This document shows positions 1-6,941 of a stretch of 13,230 nt of DNA, piece by piece. This DNA is from an uncultured Collinsella sp. (GTDB lineage Bacteria > Actinomycetota > Coriobacteriia > Coriobacteriales > Coriobacteriaceae), in the NCBI GenBank assembly GCA_900554465.1, contig USHF01000020.1:1-13230 (forward strand), written 5' to 3'. Below the pieces are notes generated by a model. The model worked only from the letters and a program-made list of their open reading frames with translations, made no database searches and was not told where the DNA came from. The translations under genes and the position numbers were made by a program. Positions within the stretch are counted from its first letter, which is position 1, and every line of letters begins with the position of its first letter.

Positions 1-53
1 GCATACGAGGTCTGCGCATGTCTCGTGGGCTCGGAGATGTGTATAAGAGACAG
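1..53 (+). other. Library adapter contamination (Nextera/Tn5 type)
   Basis: This is synthetic sequence, not genome. Bases 1-9 (GCATACGAG) match the 3' end of the Illumina P7 oligo. Bases 10-11 are GT where AT is expected. Bases 12-19 (CTGCGCAT) sit where the 8-base i7 index belongs and match one I remember from the Nextera XT v2 set (N722). Bases 20-34 (GTCTCGTGGGCTCGG) are the read-2 adapter, and bases 35-53 (AGATGTGTATAAGAGACAG) are the 19-base Tn5 mosaic end. Genomic sequence starts at 54. The left end of the contig is therefore a fragment end, and the first gene is cut for technical reasons. Confidence 0.97.
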
Positions 54-172
54 GCATCAACGAGGCGCTCTTTGACCTGGTGGGTGACACCGTTATCGAG
101 TTTGGAGCGGCAGGACCGCAGATTATCGTGGATTATGAAGCAGACGTGAGAGGATACCTAGACCATGAGTGA
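54..172 (+). CDS. C-terminal fragment, possibly a TerB-C domain protein (5' truncated)
   Basis: An open frame enters from the adapter junction and ends at TGA 170-172, giving 38 residues that begin INEALFDLVGD and include TVIEF and a DYEADVRGYL-like end. It overlaps the next gene by 8 bases, so the two are almost certainly co-transcribed and translationally coupled. The pattern of an ALFD..GDT.IEF strand followed by a short acidic helix recalls the C-terminus of TerB-N/TerB-C proteins. These are often found, as I remember, beside DUF2791 ATPases and Lhr-type helicases, which is exactly the order here. Too little is present to prove the family. Most of the gene lies outside the window because the contig ends at a library fragment end. 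Confidence 0.45.
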
Positions 173-1469
173 CACCGCATCCGCAGCGCCCCGCGTACCC
201 AAACGCGTCGCCGCCGTTATCCTAAACTCGCTCAAGGGCGGCGTGGTCCCGCGCATCGGCCTTCCCTACATCACCGTAGGGCGCGAGGTCGAGATCCGCG
301 CCCTGCTCACCGACCTGAGTCTCATCGCCGACGGCGGCGCAAGCTTCCGCTTTCTGGTCGGTCGCTACGGAGCCGGCAAGAGCTTTTTGCTCCAGACCAT
401 CCGCACGCACGCCATGGGTGAGGGATTCGTCGTCGCCGATGCCGACCTATCCCCTGAGCGCCGCCTGCAGGGCGGCCAGGGACAGGGCCTTGCCACCTAC
501 CGTGAGCTCATCCGCAACATATCGACTAAAACGCGCCCCGAGGGCGGTGCGCTCAACCTTATCCTGGATCGCTGGGTCGCCTCGTGTGCCGAGGTCGAAG
601 AGTCGGTCGTCAATGCCCAACTGGCCCCGCTCGAGGAGATGGTCCACGGCTTCGACTTCTCCCGCATGCTCCGCCGCTATCGCACGGCCGTATCCGAGGG
701 CGACGAAGAGACCATGAGCCGCGTGACCAAATGGATCCGCGGCGAATACCGCACCAAGAGCGAGGCTCGCGCCGAACTGGGGTCCTCAACCATCATCAGC
801 GATGACGACTGGTACGACTACGTCAAACTCATCGCGCGTTTTTTGGTTTGCAGCGGCTACAAGGGCATGCTGGTGCTCATCGACGAACTCGTGAATCTGT
901 ATAAGATTCCCAACGCCATCACGCGCCAGTACAACTACGAGAAAATCCTGACCATGTACAACGACACGCTCCAGGGCAAAGCGCAGTACCTGGGCATGAT
1001 CATGGGCGGCACGCCAACCTCCATCGAAGACCGTCGCCGCGGCGTGTTCTCCTACGAGGCCCTGCGCAGCCGACTCGCTCAGGGTCGCTTTGCGCGCGAG
1101 GACCTCAAGGACATGCTCGCGCCCATCATCCGCTTGCAGCCACTCACCTATGAGGAGCTGCTGGTGCTCATCGAAAAACTCATGCAGATCCATGCCGGCT
1201 ACTTTGGCTGGACGCCCACGCTTACCGAGAACGACTTGGTGGACTTTCTCAAGATTGAGTTTGGCCGCGTGGGAGCCGATACGCACTTGACGCCGCGTGA
1301 GGTCATTCGTGACTTTATCGAGCTGCTCGACATCCTATGCCAAAACCCCGACGCCAACGTGGCCGAGCTACTGCAAAGCGTCGGCGGCGACGCGCTGGCG
1401 CCGGCAACAGCAACAGGCGACACCGGCACCGCAAGCGGCGACCGCAATTTCGCCGAGTTCACCATCTAA
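165..1469 (+). CDS. brxD: BrxD-like ATP-binding protein (DUF2791 family)
   Basis: This 434-residue P-loop ATPase resembles the BREX ATP-binding protein BrxD. A Walker A motif GRYGAGKS lies at residues 66-73. A Walker B strand GMLVLIDEL at 234-242 carries the D240-E241 pair. A sensor-like GGTPTS follows at 281-286, and the family-typical TPREVIRDFI at 376-385. The last 25 residues are Ala/Thr/Gly-rich and end in NFAEFTI. The length is about that of other BrxD proteins. ATG 165 is preceded by GAGAGGA (148-154) and overlaps the stop of the upstream TerB-C-like gene by 8 bases. A BrxHI-like helicase follows, the same pairing seen in type 2 BREX (Pgl) loci. No methylase or PglZ is in view, so membership in a classical BREX system is unproven. 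In the cell it is expected to be a cytoplasmic ATPase acting with the helicase on DNA. Confidence 0.8.
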   Translation: MSDTASAAPRVPKRVAAVILNSLKGGVVPRIGLPYITVGREVEIRALLTDLSLIADGGASFRFLVGRYGAGKSFLLQTIRTHAMGEGFVVADADLSPERRLQGGQGQGLATYRELIRNISTKTRPEGGALNLILDRWVASCAEVEESVVNAQLAPLEEMVHGFDFSRMLRRYRTAVSEGDEETMSRVTKWIRGEYRTKSEARAELGSSTIISDDDWYDYVKLIARFLVCSGYKGMLVLIDELVNLYKIPNAITRQYNYEKILTMYNDTLQGKAQYLGMIMGGTPTSIEDRRRGVFSYEALRSRLAQGRFAREDLKDMLAPIIRLQPLTYEELLVLIEKLMQIHAGYFGWTPTLTENDLVDFLKIEFGRVGADTHLTPREVIRDFIELLDILCQNPDANVAELLQSVGGDALAPATATGDTGTASGDRNFAEFTI

Positions 1470-1504
1470 CCTGCCAAAAAGGGACAGGTTTATTTTGGCA
1501 GGTT
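1468..1504. repeat. Perfect 12-bp inverted repeat between brxD and helicase
   Basis: AACCTGCCAAAA (1468-1479) and TTTTGGCAGGTT (1493-1504) are exact reverse complements around a 13-base loop containing GGGACAGG. The left arm starts inside the brxD TAA stop. Only a short TTAT follows on the plus strand, so it would be a weak intrinsic terminator or attenuator between the ATPase and helicase genes. From memory, GGGACAG cores inside such hairpins resemble REP-like elements mobilised by RAYT transposases. A second copy is not present in this window, so that remains an inference. Confidence 0.6.
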
Positions 1505-1585
1505 TTATCTGGGCAAACGTCGAGGCAGTGATGCGGCAAGCCACTGCTCACCGCGTTAAGAGGTTCGTATTTGAGAGGAGGCCCC

Positions 1586-4030
1586 GTGAACGCCTTTGAC
1601 CGCTACGCCCCGTTTATCCAAGACTTCATCTACTCCCACGATTGGGAGAGTCTGCGCTCTATCCAGGTTGCAGCGGCAGACGCCATCTTTAACACGCAAG
1701 ATAATGTGCTCCTGACGGCATCCACGGCTTCCGGAAAAACCGAGGCAGCCTTCTTTCCCATCCTGACCGAGTTTTGGGAGAACCCGCCCGCAAGCGTGGG
1801 CGCCCTCTACATCGGCCCCCTCAAGGCGCTCATCAATGATCAGTTCGTCCGTCTCAACGACCTCTGCGAAGAGGCCGATATCCCTGTCTGGCACTGGCAT
1901 GGCGATGTCTCGCAGTCGCACAAGGCTAAGCTCATCAAAAAACCGAGCGGCATCTTGCAGATTACGCCCGAGTCGTTCGAAGCGCTCTTAATCCATAAGC
2001 ACATGGCGATCCCGCGCATGTTTTGCGACCTGCGCTACGTGGTCATCGACGAGGTCCATTCGCTCATGCGCGGCGACCGTGGCGGGCAGACGCTCTGCCT
2101 TATCGAGCGGCTCTCGCGCATGGCCGGCGTGCAGCCTCGACGCATTGGCCTTTCGGCCACCATCGGCGACCCCGAGCGCACGGGCGCTTTTCTCTCACAG
2201 GGAACGGGGCGCGACTGTGTTATCCCCCGCTTTGAAGAACCGCGCCGCGTGTGGCGCATCTCCATGGAGCACTTCTACAACTCGGGTCCCCAGGCACAGC
2301 AGCGGGGATTCGAGAGCACGGGTCCTCAAGAGGCCGAAGTGCTTGCGTGCGAGCGTATCGAGGCGGCGGCATCCGCGGCACTGCCCGCCGGCGCCCAAGA
2401 CATGCGTCACAGCGGACAGCTCACACAAGAGGAGCGCCGTCAACGTCGTGAGCGGGCACGGGGCAAGGCCGCTCCCAAGGACCGCCAAACTTCCTCGGCC
2501 CCCGAGGGCGAAGTCGACATCCCACGAGCGACCGAGCAGGCGCTTCTCAACCCCACCGACACGGCGCCCGACAACGCCGACCCCGGTATGGGCTATATCT
2601 TTGAACATACGCGCGGCCGTAAGTGCCTGGTCTTTGCCAACTCGCGCGAGGAGGCAGAGGCCGTGTGCTCCATGCTGCGCAGCTACTGCGAAAGTCGACA
2701 CGAGCCCGACCGTTTTCTCATCCACCATGGCAATCTTTCGGCATCGCTACGCGAGACGGCCGAAGAACTCATGCGCGATGAGGATCAGGCACAAACGACC
2801 GTCACCACCTCTACGCTGGAGCTCGGCATTGATATCGGTCGCCTGGAGCGTGCGTTTCAGATCGATGCGCCATTTACCGTCAGTTCCTTTTTGCAGCGAA
2901 TGGGCCGCACGGGACGCCGCGACCTTCCGCCCGAGATGTGGTTTGTCATGCGCGAGGAAGAGCCCGAGCCGCGCACGATGATGCCCGAGACCATTCCGTG
3001 GAAGCTCCTGCAGGGCATCGCGCTCGTACAACTCTATCGCGAGGAAAAGTGGGTCGAGCCGCCCGAGCTCGATCGACTCCCCTACAGCCTGCTCTACCAC
3101 CAGACTATGTCGACGCTTGCCAGCACCGGCGAGCTCACGCCGGCAGAGCTTGCCCAGCGCGTGCTCACACTCAGCTATTTCCATCGCATCTCGGCCGATG
3201 ACTATCGCGTACTGCTGCGTCACCTCATTAAGATCGACCATATCCAAGTCACCGAGGGCGGCGGACTCATCGTGGGTCTCGCGGGCGAGCGCATCATTAA
3301 CAACTTTAAGTTCTACGCCGTATTCCAGGAAAACGAAGAGTTCACCGTTCGCAGCGAATCGGCCGAGCTGGGCACGATCGTCAATCCGCCACCGCCCGGT
3401 GAGCGCATCGCCATCGCCGGACACTGCTGGATTGTCGAGGAAGTGGACTGGAAGCGCCACACCGTCTTTGCCACGCAGGTCAAGGGCCGGGTGCCGGCCT
3501 ACTTTGGCGACTGTCCCGGTGACATCAATACACACGTACTCGAGCGCATGCGCAAGGCGCTCAACGAACACGCCGCGTATCCGTACCTTATGGGTAACGC
3601 ACGGGCCCGCCTTGCGCAGGCTCGTCATACGGCCGAGATTTCGGGCGCGGGAACTAAACCGCTCATTAACCTGGGCGGCGATACCTGGGTGCTCTTCCCC
3701 TGGCTGGGCAGCTACGCCTTTTTGGCCCTCGAGCGCATGCTCAAGATTAAATGTGCCGCGGAGTTGGGCCTTCGCGGACTCGACCCATCACGCCCGTACT
3801 TTATGCAGTTTAAGATGAAGGCCGACGAGGAGACGTTCTTTGAGGTGCTCGCCGCCGAGGCCGAGAAGGACTTCGATCCCATCGAGCTCGTCTATCCCGA
3901 CGAGGTGCCTTATTTTGACCGCTACGACGAGTTTGTTCCCGAAGAGCTCGTGCGCAAGGGCTTTGCCGAAGGCGTGCTCGACATAGAGGGCATGAAGCAG
4001 CGTGTCCGCAGCTGGAGCGACCACGCCTAA
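1586..4030 (+). CDS. brxHI: BrxHI/Lhr-like superfamily 2 DEAD/DEAH helicase
   Basis: With the GTG start this is 814 residues. The helicase motifs are in order: I (TASTASGKTE, 44-53), Ia (GPLKALIND, 77-85), Ib (TPES, 127-130), II (DEVH, 155-158), III (SATIGD, 190-195), IV (CLVFANSR, 347-354), V (TTSTLELGIDIG, 407-418) and VI (QRMGRTGRR, 437-445). A charged, low-complexity insert of about 100 residues (about 235-335) separates the RecA domains. The remaining roughly 370 residues fit the winged-helix and C-terminal part of Lhr-type helicases. GTG 1586 is preferred because AGAGGAGG (1574-1581) lies just upstream. An in-frame TTG at 1571, with AAGAGG at 1558-1563, is a weaker option adding five residues. 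It follows the BrxD-like gene by 116 bases and likely shares its transcript. BrxHI is the name used for such helicases in BREX loci. Which nucleic acid it unwinds here is unknown. Confidence 0.8.
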   Translation: MNAFDRYAPFIQDFIYSHDWESLRSIQVAAADAIFNTQDNVLLTASTASGKTEAAFFPILTEFWENPPASVGALYIGPLKALINDQFVRLNDLCEEADIPVWHWHGDVSQSHKAKLIKKPSGILQITPESFEALLIHKHMAIPRMFCDLRYVVIDEVHSLMRGDRGGQTLCLIERLSRMAGVQPRRIGLSATIGDPERTGAFLSQGTGRDCVIPRFEEPRRVWRISMEHFYNSGPQAQQRGFESTGPQEAEVLACERIEAAASAALPAGAQDMRHSGQLTQEERRQRRERARGKAAPKDRQTSSAPEGEVDIPRATEQALLNPTDTAPDNADPGMGYIFEHTRGRKCLVFANSREEAEAVCSMLRSYCESRHEPDRFLIHHGNLSASLRETAEELMRDEDQAQTTVTTSTLELGIDIGRLERAFQIDAPFTVSSFLQRMGRTGRRDLPPEMWFVMREEEPEPRTMMPETIPWKLLQGIALVQLYREEKWVEPPELDRLPYSLLYHQTMSTLASTGELTPAELAQRVLTLSYFHRISADDYRVLLRHLIKIDHIQVTEGGGLIVGLAGERIINNFKFYAVFQENEEFTVRSESAELGTIVNPPPPGERIAIAGHCWIVEEVDWKRHTVFATQVKGRVPAYFGDCPGDINTHVLERMRKALNEHAAYPYLMGNARARLAQARHTAEISGAGTKPLINLGGDTWVLFPWLGSYAFLALERMLKIKCAAELGLRGLDPSRPYFMQFKMKADEETFFEVLAAEAEKDFDPIELVYPDEVPYFDRYDEFVPEELVRKGFAEGVLDIEGMKQRVRSWSDHA

Positions 4031-4033
4031 GAC

Positions 4034-4050
4034 CCGTCTTTTTGGGACGG
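4034..4050. terminator. Short hairpin between convergent genes
   Basis: CCGTC (4034-4038) pairs with GACGG (4046-4050) over a seven-base loop, TTTTTGG. It lies in the 26 bases between the helicase stop and the stop of the convergent minus-strand gene. The stem is only 5 bp and no T-tract follows on either strand, so it is a weak candidate for a shared terminator. Confidence 0.25.
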
Positions 4051-4056
4051 AGAGAC

Positions 4057-4935
4057 TTACTTGTCGTGAAGGACGGTGCCGAGGAAGTCGGCGTCGAAGG
4101 GCACGGCTTCGGCAAAGGCATAATCGCCGTCACTGGCGACGAGCAGGTAGTTTTCCTCGCCGCCGAACTCCGCGTCGCCGCATGGGACCACCCAGGCGTG
4201 GGCGAATACCTCGAGTGCCGCGGCAACGCAATCGCGCAGGAACGTCACGTCGCTCCCCCTGTTCGCACTCACGATATTGGCAACATAGATGCCCCCGGGG
4301 TTCAGGCTGCCTCGCACCAAACGCAATGCCTCAACCGTCGCCAGCTCGCGTACGGGCTCGGCACCGCCAAAGCAATCGCTCACGACCACGTCGTAGCGAC
4401 GATGACCCACGCTCGTCACGCCCAGATACGAGCGAGCCTCAGCGGTAATCACTCGCAGGCGATCGCCCACCGTGCGCTCCAGCTCGTCCAGGTAGAACCA
4501 ACGGCGCGCCAGGCGCGTAATCTCGGCATCGTACTCAATGACGTCCATGCGCAAGCTCTCGTGCGACATCAGTGCAAACTTGGGATAGGCAAACCCGCCG
4601 CCGCCCAGCATGAGCATACGGTCGATACCATGCCCGTAAGCATCACGCATTGCGTCCTCAGCCTCAAACACGTCGTCAAACGCGCGATAGTACGCAAAGA
4701 CGGGCTCCGCCCAACGCTCGCCAACGTAGCTTGCGCTTTGGTAAACGCCGCCTTGCACCAATACACGGACTTCGTCGCCTCCTTCATCGTGCACGCGTTT
4801 CACACGCGCCAACCCATGGCGGGTTCGCGCAACCTGCAGACAGGCAGCACGGACAGCGACAGCGGCCGCGCCAAGCGCCGCGGCCCCCAGAGCAACGCCG
4901 GCAACGACGCCGGCAGAAACACTCGGCTTGTTCAT
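4057..4935 (-). CDS. Membrane-anchored spermidine-synthase-like protein
   Basis: This 292-residue protein has the fold signature of the spermidine synthase/class I SAM-binding family. A glycine loop MLMLGGGGFAYPKF spans 107-120. An acidic ligand-binding strand DVIEYD lies at 131-136. YDVVVSDCFGG (181-191) has an Asp at the position of the catalytic Asp of aminopropyltransferases, and LNPGGIYVANIV follows at 211-222. Residues 8-32 are an uninterrupted Ala/Val/Gly-rich stretch that probably forms a membrane anchor. Related proteins of this clade are often annotated as spermidine synthase or as the soluble half of MFS/spermidine synthase fusions, but real polyamine synthesis is unproven. ATG 4935 abuts the TAG of elp3, and its ribosome site AAAAGGAG (4942-4949) lies inside the end of elp3, so translation is coupled. 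It could equally be a small-molecule methyltransferase. Confidence 0.7.
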   Translation of the reverse strand: MNKPSVSAGVVAGVALGAAALGAAAVAVRAACLQVARTRHGLARVKRVHDEGGDEVRVLVQGGVYQSASYVGERWAEPVFAYYRAFDDVFEAEDAMRDAYGHGIDRMLMLGGGGFAYPKFALMSHESLRMDVIEYDAEITRLARRWFYLDELERTVGDRLRVITAEARSYLGVTSVGHRRYDVVVSDCFGGAEPVRELATVEALRLVRGSLNPGGIYVANIVSANRGSDVTFLRDCVAAALEVFAHAWVVPCGDAEFGGEENYLLVASDGDYAFAEAVPFDADFLGTVLHDK

Positions 4936-6843
4936 CTAGAGCTCCTTTTGCAGATAAAGGCCATGGTCATAAAATCCAAGATGACGATAGTACTCACGTG
5001 TGCCAATCGCGCTAATCACGTTGATACGCGCATAACCCGCATCCCGGGCAATCTCGCACGCACGTTCTACGAGCAAACGCCCTAACCCGTGATGCTGCGC
5101 CGCCTGGCCTTGATCGCCCACGCGCGCCGCCATGCCATACACGTGAACCTCGCGAATCATCGCCTCGTCCGACACCGTCGGCAACTCGTCCGCATGCGCG
5201 GCAACAAACGCGCGGTCGGGCAGCGACAGGCGCAAAAAGCCCGCGATTTTGCCCTGCGGTGTCACCCACTGCAAAAAGCGCTCGTGCGTCACCGGCGTCT
5301 CGTACGCCACTTCCTCGTCAAGGGTCAACTCGTCCAGGTCGGCGCCCGCCGTGCTGATCTCGCGATAGCGAATCTCACGCACCGTCGCACCGTCACCCCA
5401 AGCAGCCAAGCGGTTCTCAACGAGCTGGCGCAGGTTGGGTTTCTTGTTGCCCACCATGATGTCATCGGAGCTAAAGTCGCGGATCATGCGGCTGATGCGG
5501 CAGAACGCCGGCGTCACCACGATGTCGTCGGCCAACACATCGAGCAGCTCGTCCTCGGTATAGGGGCGCCACTCGCCACGCTCGTAACAGCCCACCAGAC
5601 GCGAGCCCTCGATGAGCGCGCACGGGTAGACCTTGACCTCGTCGGGCATAAAGGCGCCCTCGGTCATAAAGCGCTCGTAGTCGCACTTGTCCCCATCAGG
5701 CGTGGCGCCCAGCAAGTTGAGCATAAAGTGCGCGTGGATCTTAAAGCCAAACAGGCGCGCGAGCGAAAACGCCCGCTCGATCTGCGCCACCGAAATGCGG
5801 CGCTCGTTGATATCGAGTAGATGCTGGTCAAGACTCTGAATACCCATCTGAATCTTGGTGCAACCCAGGCGGCGGATGAGCGTGAGGGCCTGCGGCGTTA
5901 CGGCATCGGGGCGCGTCTCGATAACGAGCCCCACCACGCGATGCTTCGCCGTCTCGTTGATGCGCTGCTGACGCTCAAGCTCCTCCATCGTTGCCGTCTG
6001 CCACTCGGCAGCCTCGCCCCATGGCGTACCGGGGCCGTACAGACGGCGCACTGCGCGGTTATAGCCACCAACGACAGCATCCACACGCCCCTGCTCGTCG
6101 GCAACGCCGGCAGCAAGCTCAGCCTCGTCTGTCGCAATGCCGGCAGCCCGATAGCGCTCGCGGCGCTCTGTTACCACCGGCGGCAGGGCATCGGCGGGAG
6201 CGTCATCGAGCAGGCGCCCTGCCTCGGCACGGCTGATGCCCGGACGCGCCAACATGGGGTTTGCCGCCACGCCGGCGACGGCATCGTCATTGAGCGCACG
6301 GAAAAGCTCCGACATAAACCACGTTTGATACCCTTGCGGATAGTCGCTCCAGGTGCCACCGAGCACGATGAGCTCTATCTTGTCGGTCGCATGCCCCATC
6401 TGCGAAAGCGCGGTCAGACGAGCGCTCACCTGCAGATACGGGTCAAAGCAGTTTTGCTCCGCACGGGCGCACGCCGGCTCGGCGTGCAGATAGCTTTTAG
6501 GCATGCGCAGGTCATTGGGGCAAAACAGGCAATCGCCCGAGCATGGCCAGTGCTTGGTAATGACGGTAATGGTCGCCACGCCCGAAGCCGTGCGACGAGG
6601 CTTCATACGCAGCACCTGCAGCAGTCGACGTTCCAGCTCGGTATCGACATTCCACGCAGCCCAACGAGCCGGCTCCTCACGTTTAACCCGCTGGTAGAAC
6701 GGCAGCAGACGGCGCTTGGCCAAATCGCGTTTGTCGGCACCCTCACGGCGCGCCTCGGCATGTATCAGTTTGACGAGCGCCTTGTCGTCCACGGTCTCGC
6801 CGCGACGCAGGGCCTCAAGTATGTTCAAGATAATCTGTTCCAT
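4936..6843 (-). CDS. elp3: Elp3-type tRNA U34 radical SAM / acetyltransferase-like enzyme
   Basis: This 635-residue protein is a bacterial Elp3. The radical SAM cluster motif CSGDCLFC supplies C101, C105 and C108. LGGTWSDYP (161-169), ETRPDAV (309-315) and IQMGIQSLDQ (331-340) are further barrel signatures. The C-terminal GNAT (KAT-like) domain at about 515-635 includes IREVHVYG, HHGLGRLL and the GTREYYRHLGF helix with Y618-Y619. Elp3 uses acetyl-CoA and SAM to place a carboxymethyl-type group on C5 of uridine 34 in tRNA. In bacteria it works without the other Elongator subunits. About 85-100 residues between roughly 185 and 287 are extra relative to the yeast protein. ATG 6843 lacks a good ribosome site: only GGGGGC precedes it, with a TACAAT -10-like element 6 bases upstream. 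The SpeE-like gene follows directly. Confidence 0.9.
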   Translation of the reverse strand: MEQIILNILEALRRGETVDDKALVKLIHAEARREGADKRDLAKRRLLPFYQRVKREEPARWAAWNVDTELERRLLQVLRMKPRRTASGVATITVITKHWPCSGDCLFCPNDLRMPKSYLHAEPACARAEQNCFDPYLQVSARLTALSQMGHATDKIELIVLGGTWSDYPQGYQTWFMSELFRALNDDAVAGVAANPMLARPGISRAEAGRLLDDAPADALPPVVTERRERYRAAGIATDEAELAAGVADEQGRVDAVVGGYNRAVRRLYGPGTPWGEAAEWQTATMEELERQQRINETAKHRVVGLVIETRPDAVTPQALTLIRRLGCTKIQMGIQSLDQHLLDINERRISVAQIERAFSLARLFGFKIHAHFMLNLLGATPDGDKCDYERFMTEGAFMPDEVKVYPCALIEGSRLVGCYERGEWRPYTEDELLDVLADDIVVTPAFCRISRMIRDFSSDDIMVGNKKPNLRQLVENRLAAWGDGATVREIRYREISTAGADLDELTLDEEVAYETPVTHERFLQWVTPQGKIAGFLRLSLPDRAFVAAHADELPTVSDEAMIREVHVYGMAARVGDQGQAAQHHGLGRLLVERACEIARDAGYARINVISAIGTREYYRHLGFYDHGLYLQKEL

Positions 6844-6849
6844 GCCCCC

Positions 6850-6855
6850 ATTGTA
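6850..6855 (-). promoter_or_regulatory. Candidate -10 element for elp3
   Basis: On the minus strand TACAAT lies 6 bases before the elp3 ATG, which would put transcription start at or next to the start codon and make the mRNA leaderless. No convincing -35 hexamer is seen at 16-18 bases upstream, where the terminator hairpin of the preceding gene sits. The match is 5 of 6 to the consensus. Confidence 0.3.
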
Positions 6856-6893
6856 AAGGCAAAGGCGCCGGAGCCCGTCACGGCTCCGGTGCC
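6855..6893 (-). terminator. Intrinsic terminator after the DUF4097 gene
   Basis: Plus-strand bases 6864-6875 and 6882-6893 form a 12-bp GC-rich stem (core CCGGAGCC/GGCTCCGG, one wobble) with a 6-base loop. Read on the minus strand it is followed by TTTGCCTTT. It lies 49 bases past the stop of the DUF4097 gene and just before elp3, so it likely separates the HTH/DUF4097 operon from the elp3 operon. Confidence 0.7.
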
Positions 6894-6941
6894 TCCATCA
6901 AACAGCGCAGCTATGGTTTATAAGTCTTCGATAACCGCCCG

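Noticed and set aside
35..53. Tn5/IS50 mosaic end as a mobile element
   Set aside because: It is joined to the read-2 adapter, an index and P7 sequence, so it is library adapter and not an insertion.
1571..1585. TTG start for the BrxHI-like helicase
   Set aside because: GTG at 1586 has the better ribosome site (AGAGGAGG); the TTG lies next to and partly upstream of that site.
54..4030. Complete type 2 BREX (Pgl) system
   Set aside because: Only BrxD- and BrxHI-like genes are visible. No PglW, PglX, PglY or PglZ is in the window, and the left side is cut.
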